Source of the DNA: Perspicuibacillus lycopersici
GTDB lineage: Bacteria; Bacillota; Bacilli; Bacillales; Caldibacillaceae
Length of the DNA stretch: 64,000 nucleotides
Direction: 5' to 3'
Assembly: GCF_025660475.1 (NCBI RefSeq)
Contig: NZ_JAOUSF010000001.1
Span: 124,001-188,000 of the forward strand
The notes beneath the pieces were generated by a model. The model worked only from the letters and a program-made list of their open reading frames with translations, did not search any database and was not told the origin of the DNA. Numbering within the stretch: position 1 is the first letter of the stretch; every line of letters begins with the position of its first letter. Of the stretch, positions 28,803 through 38,057 are shown piece by piece. The position numbers were made by a program, and so were the translations under genes.

Positions 28803-29525
28803 TTATTTCCCCCTTACGATCGTACCGATATTATCACCGAGTACAACTTTTTTAATATTTCCTTCTTCCATAATCGAGAATACTATAAGAGGAATATCAT
28901 TGTCCATACATAATGAAGAAGCGGTAGAATCCATTACTTGTAAGCCATTTTTAATAACATCCAAATAAGATAGTTCTGTATATTTTTTCGCATTTTTATC
29001 CTTCATTGGATCTGCGGTATATACCCCATCAACATTATTTTTCGCCATTAAAATAACTTCTGCTTCAATTTCAGCAGCTCTTAATGCAGCTGTTGTATCT
29101 GTAGAGAAGTATGGATTTCCTGTACCTGCTGCAAAAATAACGACACGTTTCTTTTCAAGATGACGGATAGCACGACGACGAATATACGGTTCTGCTACTT
29201 GGCGCATTTCAATAGAGGTTTGTACTCGCGTTTCAATGCCAAGCTGTTCTAAGCTATCTTGAAGTGCTAATGAGTTCATTACAGTAGCTAGCATCCCCAT
29301 ATAATCAGCAGTTGCACGATCCATTCCCATTTCACTACCAATTTTTCCACGCCAGATATTTCCACCGCCAACAACTACAGCTACTTCTACATCTAGTTCA
29401 GCAACTTCCTTTACTTGTTCCGCGATTGATTTAATGACTGACGGATTTATTCCAAATCCATGCTCACCAGCTAGAGCTTCACCACTTAATTTTAAAACAA
29501 TGCGTTTATATTTAGGATTAGTCAT
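28803..29525 (-). CDS. pyrH: UMP kinase
   Basis: This 240-residue cytoplasmic enzyme of the amino-acid-kinase fold converts UMP to UDP. It begins [21 protein letters not shown], has [11 protein letters not shown] for phosphate binding, [20 protein letters not shown] and the C-terminal [10 protein letters not shown] segment. The ATG at 29525 follows GGGGG at normal SD spacing; the ATG 12 bases upstream does not. It is set apart from tsf by a very stable terminator, then runs directly into frr. Confidence 0.98.
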   Translation of the reverse strand: MTNPKYKRIVLKLSGEALAGEHGFGINPSVIKSIAEQVKEVAELDVEVAVVVGGGNIWRGKIGSEMGMDRATADYMGMLATVMNSLALQDSLEQLGIETRVQTSIEMRQVAEPYIRRRAIRHLEKKRVVIFAAGTGNPYFSTDTTAALRAAEIEAEVILMAKNNVDGVYTADPMKDKNAKKYTELSYLDVIKNGLQVMDSTASSLCMDNDIPLIVFSIMEEGNIKKVVLGDNIGTIVRGK

Positions 29526-29694
29526 ATGTACCCCCATTAGGACTATTGCAATAATAATAATTAGAATTCATTTGTTATTTTTGTCGGCAATATCGTCTTA
29601 TTACGTATAAATTTTTATTCGTAAATAGCAAATCGTGTCAATGCACGCTGCATACGCTCATCAATAAAATACATCCACTCAATATAGCCTTTGT

Positions 29695-29765
29695 AAAAAA
29701 GGTTGACACTAATGTATGATGTCAAGAATTTACTAATTGGACATCATACATTTGACAAGTCAACC
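29695..29765 (-). terminator. Very long terminator hairpin after tsf
   Basis: GGTTGAC...GTCAACC (7 bp) encloses an internal loop and then a perfect 12-bp stem (ATGTATGATGTC with its complement) with a 16-base loop. Six T residues follow on the minus strand. The hairpin spans 65 bases, much longer than others here. The rest of the 256-bp tsf-pyrH gap must hold the pyrH promoter; no gene is seen in it. Confidence 0.9.
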
Positions 29766-29781
29766 TTCAAACGTAATTAGA

Positions 29782-30663
29782 TTATTTTTTCACTTGGCTC
29801 ATAACTTCTTCAGCAAAGTTTTCTTGGCGTTTTTCTAAGCCTTCACCAACTTCATAACGTACGAAGCTTTTTACTGTTGCATTATGAGATTTTACAAATT
29901 GACCTACTTTTTGATCTGGATTTTTTACAAAGCTTTGATCTAGTAGGCAAATTTCTTCGTAGAATTTGCCAAGACGGCCAACTACCATTTTTTCTACGAT
30001 TGCTTCTGGTTTACCTTCGTTTAATGCTTGTTGTTTTAATACTTCTTTTTCACGTTCTACTTCATCTTGTGAAACTTGGTCACGAGATACATATTTAGGA
30101 TTTAATGCAGCAATATGCATTGCAACATCTTTCGCAACACTTTCATCAGTTGTCCCTTCAAGAAGTGTTAATACAGAGATACGTCCACCTAAATGCTTGT
30201 AAGCACCAAATGCATCGTTATCACCTTTTGTTACAACAGTAAAACGACGAAGTGTAAGTTTTTCACCAATTTTTGCGATAGCAGAGTTAATATGCTCAGA
30301 TACTTTCACACCATTATCCATTGTTTGTTCTGTAGCTTCTTCTACTGTTGCTGGTTTGTTTTTAAGTAAATGTTTAGCTAATTCAGAAACTAGTGTTGTA
30401 AATCCTTCGTTTTTCGCTACGAAGTCAGTTTCAGAGTTAACTTCAAGGATAACTGCATCATTACCTTCAGTTAAAATGTAAGTAATACCTTCTGCAGCAA
30501 TACGATCCGCTTTTTTCGCAGCCTTTGCAATACCTTTTTCACGAAGGTAATCAATTGCTTTATCCATATCACCGTCAGTTTCTGTTAATGCTTTTTTGCA
30601 GTCCATCATTCCTGCACCAGTTTTTTCACGTAATTCTTTAACCATTTGCGCTGTAATAGCCAT
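29782..30663 (-). CDS. tsf: Translation elongation factor Ts
   Basis: This 293-residue factor exchanges GDP on EF-Tu. The N-terminal UBA-like domain [24 protein letters not shown] and the [10 protein letters not shown] motif that contacts EF-Tu are present, followed by the two dimerisation subdomains. The ATG at 30663 has AAGGAGG at ideal spacing; the longer frame starts within that SD. It follows rpsB, with a terminator hairpin in between and another behind. Confidence 0.98.
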   Translation of the reverse strand: MAITAQMVKELREKTGAGMMDCKKALTETDGDMDKAIDYLREKGIAKAAKKADRIAAEGITYILTEGNDAVILEVNSETDFVAKNEGFTTLVSELAKHLLKNKPATVEEATEQTMDNGVKVSEHINSAIAKIGEKLTLRRFTVVTKGDNDAFGAYKHLGGRISVLTLLEGTTDESVAKDVAMHIAALNPKYVSRDQVSQDEVEREKEVLKQQALNEGKPEAIVEKMVVGRLGKFYEEICLLDQSFVKNPDQKVGQFVKSHNATVKSFVRYEVGEGLEKRQENFAEEVMSQVKK

Positions 30664-30779
30664 GATTGTTTCCTCCTTCAATTTTTTATATTTTGCACTT
30701 TATGTACTAAATTACTCTATTGTTTCCCGAATGTGTGCTTGTGCTTTACATAAGATACAACGGGTGGTTTGCTTTTCTT

Positions 30780-30814
30780 AAAAAAAGGTGATAAGGGTTT
30801 CCTCTTATCACCTT
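30780..30814 (-). terminator. Terminator hairpin between rpsB and tsf
   Basis: GGTGATAAG pairs perfectly with CTTATCACC (9 bp, extended by A-T pairs, 8-base loop), followed on the minus strand by eight or nine T residues. It lies 16 bp after the rpsB stop. Since rpsB and tsf are usually cotranscribed, partial termination that adjusts their ratio is likely. Confidence 0.85.
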
Positions 30815-30829
30815 TATTGTTAAAATCCC

Positions 30830-31546
30830 TTATTCAGCAGATGTTGCAGCAACTTCTACTTCTTCACCTTGTTTTGCTTCTAAGATTGCATCAGCCATTT
30901 TACCAGTTAATAGTTTAACAGCACGAATTGCATCATCATTTGCTGGAATTACGTAATCAATTTCATCCGGATCACAGTTTGTATCTACAATACCTACGAT
31001 AGGAATATTTAATTTACGTGCTTCTTGAACTGCGATACGTTCTTTACGAGGATCGATTACAAATAAGCAATCTGGAAGACCCTTCATATCTTTAATTCCG
31101 CCTAGGAATTTTTCTAAACGTTCTTGTTCTTTTTTCAATCCAACTACTTCTTTTTTAGGAAGTACTTCAAATGTACCGTCTTCAGCCATTTTTTCAATAG
31201 CTTTCAAGCGTTGAATACGTTTTTGAATTGTTTCAAAGTTTGTTAATGTTCCACCTAACCAACGATGGTTTACATAGTACATACCAACACGTTCTGCTTC
31301 TGATTTCACAGATTCTTGTGCTTGTTTTTTCGTACCAACAAATAAAACATTACCGCCTTCTGCAGCGATTTCTTTCATAAAGTTGTAAGCTTCCTCAACT
31401 TTTTTCACTGTTTTTTGTAGGTCAATAATGTAAATGCCGTTTCTTTCTTGGAAAATATATTTTTTCATTTTAGGATTCCAACGGCGTGTTTGGTGTCCAA
31501 AGTGTACACCAGCTTCAAGCAATTGCTTCATAGAAAGTACTGTCAT
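30830..31546 (-). CDS. rpsB: 30S ribosomal protein S2
   Basis: This 238-residue protein of the small subunit joins late and helps anchor S1 or related factors. The sequence [33 protein letters not shown] [32 protein letters not shown] and [13 protein letters not shown] are family-typical. The ATG has AGGAGGAAAC upstream. A 140-base leader with a stable hairpin and a good sigma-A promoter precede it, and a terminator follows. Confidence 0.99.
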   Translation of the reverse strand: MTVLSMKQLLEAGVHFGHQTRRWNPKMKKYIFQERNGIYIIDLQKTVKKVEEAYNFMKEIAAEGGNVLFVGTKKQAQESVKSEAERVGMYYVNHRWLGGTLTNFETIQKRIQRLKAIEKMAEDGTFEVLPKKEVVGLKKEQERLEKFLGGIKDMKGLPDCLFVIDPRKERIAVQEARKLNIPIVGIVDTNCDPDEIDYVIPANDDAIRAVKLLTGKMADAILEAKQGEEVEVAATSAE

Positions 31547-31606
31547 TTTTTGTTTCCTCCTGTTATGGTTTTATTTATCCTCCGCTCACTTCATCTTTAA
31601 ATAGGA

Positions 31607-31646
31607 CTGTTAAAGTTATAAGTATAATTGCTTATTTCTTTTACAG
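31607..31646 (-). promoter_or_regulatory. Stem-loop in rpsB leader
   Basis: On the minus strand CTGTAAAAG pairs with CTTTAACAG (one A-A mismatch), and inside it ATAAG pairs with CTTAT, leaving a 6- to 8-base loop. It lies 60-100 bases before the rpsB ATG, in the leader between the predicted start point and the SD. It may be an S2 or translation-linked control element. Confidence 0.5.
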
Positions 31647-31691
31647 CACCACTACTCAAATCCATAAGCGTGTGTATTAACACCATCAAAT

Positions 31692-31720
31692 AATATAGCA
31701 TAATAATTTACGACAATCAA
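31692..31720 (-). promoter_or_regulatory. Sigma-A promoter of rpsB
   Basis: On the minus strand TTGATT (31720-31715), a 17-bp spacer ending in TGC and TATATT (31697-31692) give a good extended -10 promoter. Start near 31685. It allows rpsB expression independent of the fla/che operon upstream. Confidence 0.7.
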
Positions 31721-31772
31721 GATTAGATTTAGAGAAAATAATATTTTAAATATTTCTTTTCTTTGTATTAAC

Positions 31773-32483
31773 CTAATGATTTTGATTCATACTGTTTTTC
31801 GCGAGTGTCGAAAGAGCGGGAGTAAATCTAATCAATAGCTCGATTTCTGTCTTTCCTTTATTTACAGCTTTTGCAATTTCTTCAATTGTTAATCCGTCCA
31901 TTAACATATTTTTTATTTGATTTACATCTTTATCATGTTTATTAAAGCTATTATCGTCATTAACAATAGGATTGGTTATCTCCTGTGTATTTTTTTCGAT
32001 AGCAGGATACTCCAGTGTTGTTGCATTATTTTTTGCCACTTCAAATTCCGGTTGATAATGATTAAGTGCTTTTTCATACGGAAAAGGGTTTTCCAAAGTC
32101 ATATTACTCTCTGTTTGCTCTCCTTTATATGGTGAGGATTCCTCTTGAGGATAATGGTCGTCTAAAATATCCTTTAGATCTTTTAATTTTACCTCATTGT
32201 CCTTCAATTCTGGTGCTTCTGAAGTGGCTAGACTTTTAAATTCTTTGTTTAGTTCCATTGCATCATGTGGTTCATGCTGCATTTTTTGGAAATTAGCAAT
32301 GAACTGTTCATTTTCTTCTTTCATTTGAAACAAAAATGCTTCGATAGAATCCTCTAACGCTTTTGTTATTCTTTTATATTTTTTCTCCATTTTCATTAGA
32401 CGGTTTTGTCTCATGAATAACGTAATAATTGCAAGTAGTGCAATTACGGTTAACAGTATATTAATGATTACAAGAAATAGCAT
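31773..32483 (-). CDS. swrB: Swarming-motility protein SwrB (YlxL)
   Basis: This 236-residue protein begins with one transmembrane helix (LFLVIINILLTVIALLAIITLF), followed by a charged coiled-coil (about 25-70), a low-complexity acidic middle and a C-terminal helix-turn-helix-like segment (LMDGLTIEEIAKAVNKGKTEIELLIRF). Position at the end of the fla/che operon after sigD matches B. subtilis SwrB, which promotes assembly of the FliF-FliG base and export activation. Sequence conservation in the middle is poor, so the call rests mainly on architecture and context. The ATG at 32483 has GAAGGAAG upstream and removes a poorly supported 14-residue extension. Confidence 0.83.
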   Translation of the reverse strand: MLFLVIINILLTVIALLAIITLFMRQNRLMKMEKKYKRITKALEDSIEAFLFQMKEENEQFIANFQKMQHEPHDAMELNKEFKSLATSEAPELKDNEVKLKDLKDILDDHYPQEESSPYKGEQTESNMTLENPFPYEKALNHYQPEFEVAKNNATTLEYPAIEKNTQEITNPIVNDDNSFNKHDKDVNQIKNMLMDGLTIEEIAKAVNKGKTEIELLIRFTPALSTLAKNSMNQNH

Positions 32484-32652
32484 AATACTCTTCCTTCTTT
32501 GTAAAGAAATCATTTTCCTATTCATGAATTCTTCAATTTTTATACATATTTAATGGCTGATACTACCCTACTTGTCGAGTGTAGGCTGATGAGAGTAGCA
32601 AACTTACGGGAATTCGGTCTGCTCCTTGGTAAAGAGAATGATTTCTATTTCC

Positions 32653-33444
32653 TCATTCTTTTAATAAGCTTCTTAATGTTGCTAACGCTTTGGAATGGAT
32701 TTGGGAAATTCTTGAGGTGGAGCGTTCCATTATTTGACCAATTTCGGTAAATGTCAATTCTTCTTTGTAAAATAAGCTTAATACTAATTGTTCATTTTTC
32801 GATAAATTGCTTATGACTTCTGCTAGTTCTTGAATTTTTTCGGAATGAATCAATTCCTCTTCTGGATTTCTAATTTTTTCGTCTTTAATAACAAAAGATT
32901 GTGAATCACTTTCTCCTTGATCCAATGTTTCATCCATCGAAAGGATATTTGAATAAAAGGTTTCGTCTAAAAGTGCATACACTTCTTCCTCACTAATACC
33001 CATTTCTGCAGCAATTTCAGCAGGGGTAACATTACGCAAATATTTTTGTTCCAAACGGGAAATGGTTCCTTCTAGTTTCTTTGCTTTCTCTCTTGTTTTC
33101 CTTGGCATCCAATCCTCTTTACGTAGACCATCTAATATTGCCCCACGAATTCGGAAGGATGCATATGTTTCGAACTTCAAATCGCGACTAGGATCAAACT
33201 TGTCAATTGATTCATAAAGCCCCACTAAGGCTAAGCTTTTTAGCTCTTCTTTTGCAATTGAATTAGGTAATGTTTTATATATTTTTTCGGTTATGATATG
33301 AACGAGTGACATATATTTTTCTACTAACATATTTGCTGCATCATCGTTGCGTTCGTTTTTCCATTGTTCAAAAAGGGAGAGTTCTTCTGCTTTTGTCAAA
33401 TCATTTTTTCGTCTTGTTTTTTCATCACTAGTTATATAAGGCAT
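32653..33444 (-). CDS. sigD: RNA polymerase sigma factor SigD (FliA type)
   Basis: This 263-residue sigma-28 factor transcribes late flagellar, chemotaxis and autolysin genes. Region 2 is seen in LALVGLYESIDKFDPSRDLKFETYASFRIRGAILD (about 70-105), region 3 in MPRKTREKAKKLEGTISRLEQK, and region 4 in LVLSLFYKEELTFTEIGQIMERSTSRISQIHSKAL. It should be held by FlgM until hook completion. It may also act on the promoter at 60077-60103 at the head of its own operon, giving positive feedback. The 170-bp gap to swrB shows no clear structure. Confidence 0.97.
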   Translation of the reverse strand: MPYITSDEKTRRKNDLTKAEELSLFEQWKNERNDDAANMLVEKYMSLVHIITEKIYKTLPNSIAKEELKSLALVGLYESIDKFDPSRDLKFETYASFRIRGAILDGLRKEDWMPRKTREKAKKLEGTISRLEQKYLRNVTPAEIAAEMGISEEEVYALLDETFYSNILSMDETLDQGESDSQSFVIKDEKIRNPEEELIHSEKIQELAEVISNLSKNEQLVLSLFYKEELTFTEIGQIMERSTSRISQIHSKALATLRSLLKE

Positions 33445-33511
33445 AGGGTTCCCCCTCCTTTGCCATAGAATGTATTAGAAACCGAAAATCAATTTATGGT
33501 AAAAGGAATCG

Positions 33512-34012
33512 TTAAATTTCATCGCTTCCCTTGTTGACAGTCTTAATGAATAATCTACCCGTTTTCGGGTTAAATTCAATGGTCCGACCGTTCGACCCAC
33601 CAATGTCCTCTGCTACTAATGGAATCTGCAATCTTGCTAGTTCCCTTTTCACCGCAATACTATTCCTCTCCCCAATTTTCATCATGTCATTTTGGGTAGC
33701 GAATTGAAACATTTGCGCTCCACCAGCGATTTTTGCTTTCAAATACGTAGTCCGTGCCCCATTTTCTTGTAAAACTTTTACTAATGCTTCCACAGCAGTA
33801 TCGGCAAATTTTGCAGCATTCACATTTTTCCCCCTAGATAAAGTGGAATCTGGGAGCATAATATGTGCCAATCCAGCAACTTGCTGTCCTAAATCATAAA
33901 GGATTACTCCTACACATGATCCTAGTCCAGATGTACGAATAGTATTTGGCGCATGTACAATATTCATATCTGCTATACCTACTTTAATAACAATTCCATC
34001 TTCATTCATCAT
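33512..34012 (-). CDS. cheD: Chemoreceptor glutamine deamidase CheD
   Basis: This 166-residue protein deamidates glutamines of chemoreceptors and is an activator of the CheC phosphatase. The catalytic cysteine lies in [14 protein letters not shown] (about residue 33), the histidine in [11 protein letters not shown], and the downstream [11 protein letters not shown] motif is intact. The start (ATG ATG at 34012/34009) overlaps the cheC stop, so the partners are translationally coupled. Either ATG may be used. Confidence 0.97.
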   Translation of the reverse strand: MMNEDGIVIKVGIADMNIVHAPNTIRTSGLGSCVGVILYDLGQQVAGLAHIMLPDSTLSRGKNVNAAKFADTAVEALVKVLQENGARTTYLKAKIAGGAQMFQFATQNDMMKIGERNSIAVKRELARLQIPLVAEDIGGSNGRTIEFNPKTGRLFIKTVNKGSDEI

Positions 34013-34647
34013 TCGTAAACACCTAGTGATTCAAATACCTTTGTAAAGGAATCTGGATCAGGAAGTAAGAAGAAATGCCCTTTAATTAAATCTCCATCCC
34101 GTGCTGCGTTTGAATCACTAACCTCAGTATCAATTACAATAGCAAAATCACTTATTTGGGAAATTTCTAACAATCCATAGCTGATTATTGCGCCGAACAT
34201 ATCAATTCCAACAGCAGGAACAGATGGTTTTAATTGTAGCTGTGTAAAATCAGATACTGCTGCTAAATAAGAGCCTGTTAAAATATTGCCCATTTCTTGA
34301 AATGCAGATAGAACTATTTCCGGCACATTTTCATTTTTAAGGGAAAAATTGGACATTCCAGTTAATTGCCGAACAAAGGAATCTGCTTCATCTACTGGAA
34401 GGATATAAAACATATACCCTGTAAAATCACCTTCAATTTGCAAAAATACAGAAGCAACCATTTGCTCTGATCCACCAATAAGCTCCATAATTTCTGCAAA
34501 CGAAAGGATTCGTACGACAGGAACATTCATTTCAATTTTTTTATTTAAAAGCTTAGATAATGCCGTAGCCGCATTTCCTGCACCGATATTACTCGCTTCT
34601 TTTAAAACATCCATCTGTAAACTACTGATTGATTGAATTGGATCCAT
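34009..34647 (-). CDS. cheC: CheY-P phosphatase CheC
   Basis: This 212-residue phosphatase dephosphorylates CheY-P and binds CheD. The two E-x-x-N signature motifs are present, in [20 protein letters not shown] (about residue 18) and in [19 protein letters not shown] (about 117), so both active sites look functional. It lies between cheW and cheD. Together with FliY in the motor it gives this organism two CheY-P phosphatases and no CheZ, as in B. subtilis. Confidence 0.96.
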   Translation of the reverse strand: MDPIQSISSLQMDVLKEASNIGAGNAATALSKLLNKKIEMNVPVVRILSFAEIMELIGGSEQMVASVFLQIEGDFTGYMFYILPVDEADSFVRQLTGMSNFSLKNENVPEIVLSAFQEMGNILTGSYLAAVSDFTQLQLKPSVPAVGIDMFGAIISYGLLEISQISDFAIVIDTEVSDSNAARDGDLIKGHFFLLPDPDSFTKVFESLGVYE

Positions 34648-34664
34648 AGTTAGTACCTTTCTAT

Positions 34665-35105
34665 TTAATAAGTTAATAGTTTTTCAATATCAAGCAAAAC
34701 CATTAGCTGATCATTTTTTTTAATTACACCTTCAAAGAAATTATGCTGTTCTGTATTGTAGGTAGATGTATTGCTTTCAATATCTTGTGGTGCAATATCG
34801 ATAATATCCATTGCTTCATCAACAATAAAGCCAACTTCTTTGTCGTTTGTCGATATAATAATTACCCGCGTAGTCTCAGAATATGAAATTTCATCTAAAT
34901 GTAGCTGTGTGCGTAAATCCGCAATTGGAATAATGACCCCACGTAAATTAATCACACCTTTAATATAAGCTGGAACATGAGGGACTCGTGTCATTGGCAG
35001 CATTCTTTCAATGGACTTAACATATTTTACATCCAAAGCATATAATTTTTGATCTAGTACAAACGTAATTATTTTTCGCTCCTGGTCTAGTGCTTGAACA
35101 GTCAT
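34665..35105 (-). CDS. cheW: Chemotaxis coupling protein CheW
   Basis: This 146-residue single-domain adaptor links chemoreceptors to the kinase CheA. It shows the CheW fold pattern: IITFVLDQKLYALDVKYVKSIE, MTRVPHVPAYIKGVINLRGVIIPIADLR, with the receptor-contact NLRG, and VGFIVDEAMDII. It lies 28 bp after cheA and upstream of cheC. I see nothing unusual in it. Confidence 0.97.
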   Translation of the reverse strand: MTVQALDQERKIITFVLDQKLYALDVKYVKSIERMLPMTRVPHVPAYIKGVINLRGVIIPIADLRTQLHLDEISYSETTRVIIISTNDKEVGFIVDEAMDIIDIAPQDIESNTSTYNTEQHNFFEGVIKKNDQLMVLLDIEKLLTY

Positions 35106-35133
35106 CTGTGAACCTCCATTTCCTACAAATCAA

Positions 35134-37152
35134 TTAATCTAATAAAACATTACAGTCAATAATTAACGATACTTGTCCATCTCCTAAAATAGTGGCACCG
35201 GAAATACCATAAACATTGGATAAGTAATTTCCTAGAGACTTAATAACGACTTCCTTTTGACCTATAAAGGAAGATACGACAAGTCCTGCAAGTTTTTCAC
35301 CTTTTTGAATAATGACTATAGATAGTTCGCTGTCCTGATTAGGAGCATCGGAAACTTGAAAAACTTCCTGTAAATAGATAAGTGGTAGGACGCGATTTCG
35401 GAATCGAAATACAGGTTGTGTTTGCACATATTCGATAGCGCGCTTATCTAACATAATATTTTCCACAATATTAGATAACGGGATCGAATAGGTTTCTTGA
35501 TTCACATCTACAAGTAACACAGAAATAATTGTTAACGTGAGTGGAAGTTCAATTAGGAATTGAGTGCCCACCATTTCTTTCGATTGTACAGTTATTGATC
35601 CACCTAATGATTGGATTGTATTTTTCACGACATCCAATCCTACACCTCTTCCGGAAATATCAGAAACAGTGTCAGCAGTTGAAAAACCAGGCGTAAATAT
35701 TAAATCGTAAATTTCCCGTTCGGTTAATTGCTTACTTTGTTGTGAATCTATAATACCTTTTGCTATTGCTTTTGCTAAAACTTTTTCACTATTTATTCCA
35801 CTGCCATCGTCACTTATCTCAATAATGACATGATTACCGCGATGATAAGCTTTTAATTGTATTGTTCCCATTTCTGGCTTGCCATTTTTTATGCGTTCTT
35901 CCGGTAATTCAATTCCATGGTCGATAGAGTTTCTTATTAAATGTACTAACGGATCCCCTATCTCATCGATAACCGTCCGATCTAACTCAGTATCCTCTCC
36001 AAGTAGTTCTAAATGAATTTTTTTATGTAGCTCACGAGATAGTTGACGGACCATTTTTGGAAATCTTTGAAACACGGTTTCAATTGCTACCATTCGAATA
36101 TTTAATATTATCGATTGCAAATCACTGGAAACACGGGTTATTTTTTCAACGGTTTCACTTAATACCGGTTGATTTAATTCTTGTGAAATTTGCTCTAGTC
36201 TACCTCTGTCAATAATCAGCTCTTCAAATAAATTCATTAACACATCTAGCTTTTCCAAGTTAACACGAATCGTTTTATTCATTGGGATCTTTGCAATAGC
36301 TTTACTTGCTTCCGGATTTTTAAATATGGGTTCTTCTTCATCGATAGTTAGCTGCTCTTGTGCTGCATTATTATTGGTATTTCCTTTCAGGTCCCCAAGA
36401 TTAATAGGAATAATCGTTACATTCATTACTTCTGAAACGTCCATAATTTTCTGTTCAAGTAGTTCTGCGGATTCAAGTGACACACAAGTGATAATAAATT
36501 GATTATCAAATTGTTCCTTTTCCAATTCTGTTACCGATGGATCACTTTTAATGATTTCACCCAATTGTTGAACCTCTTGAAATACCATATAGCTTCTTGC
36601 ATATTTAAGCATACATTCATCACTTAACTGAACAGTAATGCTATACACTTGAAAGCCTTGATTTATCGATTCCTCGATCATATTTAATTCAAATTCATTA
36701 AAGTTTCCAAGTAATGTTTCATTTTCTATTGCCATTGTTCGTGTTGCGGCAATTTCGTTATTACTACCAGTAATACTACCTTGATTTTCGACTCCCCGTA
36801 ATTTCTCAACAATTGCAGAAACATCTATTTTACCATCGTTTCCAGTAGCAATCGAATCTACCATCTTCTCTATTAAATCAATCGCATCAAAAATAATATC
36901 TAATAAATTTGAGGAGAACGGATATTTTTTATTTTTAATTCCGTCCAGTACATTCTCCATTTGATGTGTTAATTTAGTCATATCATCGAAACCCATTGTA
37001 GCTGACATACCTTTTAATGTATGTGCAGAGCGAAATATTTCGTTAACTATTTCCATATTTTCAGGGTTCATCTCTAATTGAAGAAGATTTTCATTACATG
37101 TTTGGATATGTTCTCTACTTTCTGCAATAAAAACTTCTAAATAATGGTCCAT
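35134..37152 (-). CDS. cheA: Chemotaxis histidine kinase CheA
   Basis: This 672-residue cytoplasmic kinase phosphorylates CheY. In order: P1 with the phosphorylated histidine in IFRSAHTLKGMSATMGF (about residue 46), a P2-like domain (about 170-265), the P3 dimerisation helices (about 300-360), the P4 ATPase with DPLVHLIRNSIDHGIELPEER (N box), ISDDGSGIN (G1) and GRGVGLDVVKN (G2), and a CheW-like P5. The start MDHYLEVF is chosen to match homologues over the 15-base longer GTG. In B. subtilis cheB lies just upstream; here flhG ends only 35 bp before this gene. Confidence 0.97.
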   Translation of the reverse strand: MDHYLEVFIAESREHIQTCNENLLQLEMNPENMEIVNEIFRSAHTLKGMSATMGFDDMTKLTHQMENVLDGIKNKKYPFSSNLLDIIFDAIDLIEKMVDSIATGNDGKIDVSAIVEKLRGVENQGSITGSNNEIAATRTMAIENETLLGNFNEFELNMIEESINQGFQVYSITVQLSDECMLKYARSYMVFQEVQQLGEIIKSDPSVTELEKEQFDNQFIITCVSLESAELLEQKIMDVSEVMNVTIIPINLGDLKGNTNNNAAQEQLTIDEEEPIFKNPEASKAIAKIPMNKTIRVNLEKLDVLMNLFEELIIDRGRLEQISQELNQPVLSETVEKITRVSSDLQSIILNIRMVAIETVFQRFPKMVRQLSRELHKKIHLELLGEDTELDRTVIDEIGDPLVHLIRNSIDHGIELPEERIKNGKPEMGTIQLKAYHRGNHVIIEISDDGSGINSEKVLAKAIAKGIIDSQQSKQLTEREIYDLIFTPGFSTADTVSDISGRGVGLDVVKNTIQSLGGSITVQSKEMVGTQFLIELPLTLTIISVLLVDVNQETYSIPLSNIVENIMLDKRAIEYVQTQPVFRFRNRVLPLIYLQEVFQVSDAPNQDSELSIVIIQKGEKLAGLVVSSFIGQKEVVIKSLGNYLSNVYGISGATILGDGQVSLIIDCNVLLD

Positions 37153-37187
37153 TCCCACTTCTTCCACCCCGCAATTAATAAAGAGTT

Positions 37188-38057
37188 CTATCTTCCAATT
37201 AATATAGAACGTAATTTATCGATAAATTGATTCGGTTCTTTTTTTGCTCTTTCATCATCTTCATAATTCAGTAAAAATTGATATGCTAGCCATTTCATTT
37301 TTTTTGATGCCTGAGCGTTTGGTTTGAAAATAATAAACGGTATTTGCATTTTTACTGCATGGACAACCTGTGAATCTTCTGGAATAAACCCAATTACTTC
37401 TGCATCCTTCTGTAAAAAATGATCCATTGCCTGAAGTAATCGTTCAAATGTTTCCATGTTCTCACGATCATTTTTCATTCGATTCCCCATTAAGTGTATG
37501 TTTATATTCGGGGATTGTAAATATAGATATTTAATTGCGGAATAAGCATCCATTATCGATGTTGGCTCTGGTGTAACGACAACGAAAATATGCTCGACAA
37601 ATGCAAGAAACTGAACAAGTCCTTCATCCATACCAGCACCAATATCAAAAACTAAATAATCATATTCGTATAAAAGCCAGTGCAATTCTTTTATTAAGTA
37701 TTCAATTCTACTTTTATCTAATTTAACAAACTGATCTAAACCCGAGCCACCAGCAATAAAATGAATACCTTCTGGCCCTTCTTCAATAATACGATCTAAA
37801 GGGCAATCCTCCATAAAATAATGGGCAATTGTTTTGTTAGGGGTAATACCAGCTAGTAAATCAATATTTCCCATCCCTATATCTAAATCAAAGATCAATA
37901 CTCTTTTTCCCTGCTGTGCCAAAGCAATCGAAAAGTTTAAGGAAACATTGGATTTTCCAACTCCCCCTTTACCACTTATAAAAGCAATTGTTTTGGCATT
38001 TTTACCATTTAATTGTCTCTTAATGCGATAACGTAATTTTTCTGCTTGATCATTCAT
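37188..38057 (-). CDS. flhG: Flagellar number regulator FlhG (MinD-like ATPase)
   Basis: This 289-residue MinD/ParA-family ATPase (YlxH) controls flagellar number and pattern by stimulating the FlhF GTPase and assisting C-ring assembly. The N-terminal activator helix carries the conserved DQAEKLR-like segment, and the deviant Walker A is IAFISGKGGVGKSNVSLNF (about residue 30), with the switch motif DLDIGMGNIDLL and VFDIGAGMDE. The start overlaps flhF by 8 bp. The family C-terminal amphipathic helix seems present. Confidence 0.96.
   Translation of the reverse strand: MNDQAEKLRYRIKRQLNGKNAKTIAFISGKGGVGKSNVSLNFSIALAQQGKRVLIFDLDIGMGNIDLLAGITPNKTIAHYFMEDCPLDRIIEEGPEGIHFIAGGSGLDQFVKLDKSRIEYLIKELHWLLYEYDYLVFDIGAGMDEGLVQFLAFVEHIFVVVTPEPTSIMDAYSAIKYLYLQSPNINIHLMGNRMKNDRENMETFERLLQAMDHFLQKDAEVIGFIPEDSQVVHAVKMQIPFIIFKPNAQASKKMKWLAYQFLLNYEDDERAKKEPNQFIDKLRSILIGR

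Noticed and set aside
32553..32750. 65-residue + strand frame between swrB and sigD
   Set aside because: Half of it is antisense to sigD, no SD, and no second gene on this strand supports it.
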